Assembly: GCA_013396755.1 (NCBI GenBank)
Contig: VWZF01002378.1
Span: 824,578-888,577 of the forward strand
Origin: Sclerurus mexicanus
Taxonomy: Eukaryota; Chordata; Aves; Passeriformes; Furnariidae
Direction of reading: 5' to 3'
DNA: 64,000 bases
The translations under genes and the position numbers were made by a program. Within the stretch, counting starts at the first letter, position 1. Each line of letters begins with the position of its first letter. The notes below the pieces were generated by a model that was not told the DNA's origin, made no database searches, and was given only the letters and a program-made list of their open reading frames with translations. Shown piece by piece: positions 62,172-64,000 of the stretch.

Positions 62172-64000
62172 GTAAGGGAGATCTGGAAGGGTTGGCTAGA
62201 GAACAGTGGCTGGTGGCACAGAGAATGCCAAAAGGAAAAGTTCCCTGCAACTGCCCTGGAGCTGTGAGGGGTGGCCCAGGGAACCAAGACACTCCCTGGC
62301 AGCTGTACAGCTATTTTGGTCATTAAAACTAAATCTTAGCCACCCTCTCCCTGTGACACAGGCCAAGGCAAAGTGACTCAGTCTCTCTCTAGAGTAGATC
62401 TCAAAGCAAAGCGTAATCTCATTAGCACAATAACCTTGGTTACTCATCCACACTTTCTGCAGCCTCCTTCCAGACCTCCTACTCTCCCTGGTGTGCCATT
62501 TATTTAGTCCGAAAATGCTTTACTCTAAATTAGCACTGCTGTCACAGCTATTCAGGAGAGTTTGTCTCCACAGAGTTTGCATTCCTGGATTAAAAATTGC
62601 TGCAAGTCAGCCTTTCTCCCCTTGTGAGCAAGGGGAAAGGTTTCAGCTCGTGCCATTCGAAAACCACTCTCTGATTTCTCACTGGGCACATGCCATGACA
62701 GAAAAATGGAGTTACTTGAGCCTCATAGGGAAGGGGTGGGAAGCTTTTGAAGCTCTGTGCTGCACTCAGCCACATGTATTAATTACTTAAATGAACACAT
62801 AGTATAAGCAAGTGATCTCAAGCAGCTAAATCTGAACTCTAGATAAGGCCTCTGAAGCCTACTTTATTTTTTCCATCTTGATACTTTCTGGGAACACTTC
62901 TAGCCCAAGTGAACATCAGCAAGTTAAAAAAAAAAAATCTAGAAAAAAACCCCAGCTCCCAAAAAACCCCCAAGAGAAACAGAGAAAGTATTATTTACAA
63001 ACGATGAGGCAGGAGACAATGTAAACCAGTTTGACTAGGTGTGACTGAGCAAACAGCAACAGACTATAGCAAGTTGCTGCAAAAATCGTCTGAGACAAAC
63101 TCATCCCCTTTGCTGCTGCCCAGGGCGAAATGCTGCTTTTAGCAGGATCCCCCTGACTCAGCCTACGACTCACGTGGCCACATTACTGGGAGGTAAGCCT
63201 TGCCCACTGGGTGTATTTTAGCCTTTTAATGACACATTTGAGGTGCTTTTTGTGAAAGCACATATGAGCTGCAAGATTGTGAGTGTACCAATGTGTTACG
63301 TTTGACCCAGTGTAAAACTCCTTAGCAGTTAAGCTAATGACAGGAGCTAATTCATTAACCCTCCCACATGTGCAACACAAGCTTTATTTTAGCCTCAGAA
63401 GACAAAAAGGCAAGGTGAGCAAAACCAGAAAGTCTTAAAATTTGGCTCCTCCGTTTTTCTCCAGCAGGCAAACCCAACTAAATTAAACCAACAATGTACC
63501 AGGAACAAAAGACTGGTTTGCATCCCCCTTTTTTTTTTTTTTGACCAAGATACCTTGGAGTACTAATCCGTATCATGTACAAAGAGCCTGTGCAAACTTC
63601 CTTCTAAAATTGTAACAACAGAAGAAATTAGGTCAGCTACTAAAGAGTAGGTTGGATATAATCAAGCTCTAGCACCCCTGGGACACAAAAGGTAGTGCCT
63701 TTTGCATTTGCATTTTGTCAACTTACACAGCTTATTGCTGTGGGAGGAATTCAAGGCAAATAACACTAAGAGAGGATTTGCCAAAACGTTGGGAAACTGT
63801 TTGATCATTAATCGCATTTGCTAAGACTGTGATTAGGGTAATTGCTCTGTATTTCTTTTCACAAGCCCGTTGTCCATGGGGGGATCAGGAGGGACTATCC
63901 CCTACTCCCATGAAGTGCAGCACAGCCCAGTTGGCTCTTTGTGCCTTTTTCCCCTTCCCCTGAAGCATCAAATACTTGCCTCAAAAAGGCACAGTACTAA
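62172..64000. other. Intergenic sequence at the right edge
   Basis: Nothing recognisable. It includes A- and T-homopolymer runs near 62925 and 63530. MCUR1, the expected next neighbour from mammalian synteny, is not visible here. Confidence 0.5.

Noticed and set aside
62172..64000. Expected MCUR1 exons
   Set aside because: I looked for its conserved C-terminal coding sequence on the - strand and did not find it; it is presumably beyond the window.

Overview
This is vertebrate, almost certainly avian, genomic DNA. Coding sequence is split into short exons with GT/AG borders inside long AT-rich introns. Four CR1 LINE tails of the bird type are present (around 1362-1775, 27091-27230, 36386-36575 and 42655-42910). 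The two recognisable genes are neighbours in the same arrangement as on human chromosome 6p23.

Layout. (1) 1-3.6 kb: the 3' half of NOL7 on the + strand, with five or six exons ending at the stop codon at 3287-3289 and a poly(A) signal at 3566. (2) 4.0-40.9 kb: RANBP9 (RanBPM, the SPRY-LisH-CTLH-CRA scaffold of the CTLH/GID E3 ligase) on the - strand. All 14 coding exons can be placed to the base. They are in phase throughout and give 598 visible residues; only the N-terminal part of exon 1 is lost in an assembly gap (40948-41631). NOL7 and RANBP9 converge tail to tail. (3) 41.6-42.9 kb: a G-rich minisatellite abutting the gap, an AT microsatellite, a possible solo LTR and a CR1 tail. (4) 43.1-52.8 kb: three exon-like open segments on the + strand with good splice borders and compatible (phase 0) junctions. 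They predict a small protein I do not recognise and are the best candidate for an undescribed gene here. (5) 52.8-64 kb: mostly non-genic. It holds a few weak exon-like signals, a long pyrimidine-rich tract and a TATA-associated GC-rich open frame near 61.8-62.2 kb.

The clearest structural novelty is a tandem duplication of RANBP9 coding exon 8. The second copy has decayed: it carries a stop codon, a 1-base deletion and no splice donor. No operons, CRISPR arrays, tRNA or rRNA genes were seen. Calls rest on reading the sequence and on remembered family sequences. No database search was possible.
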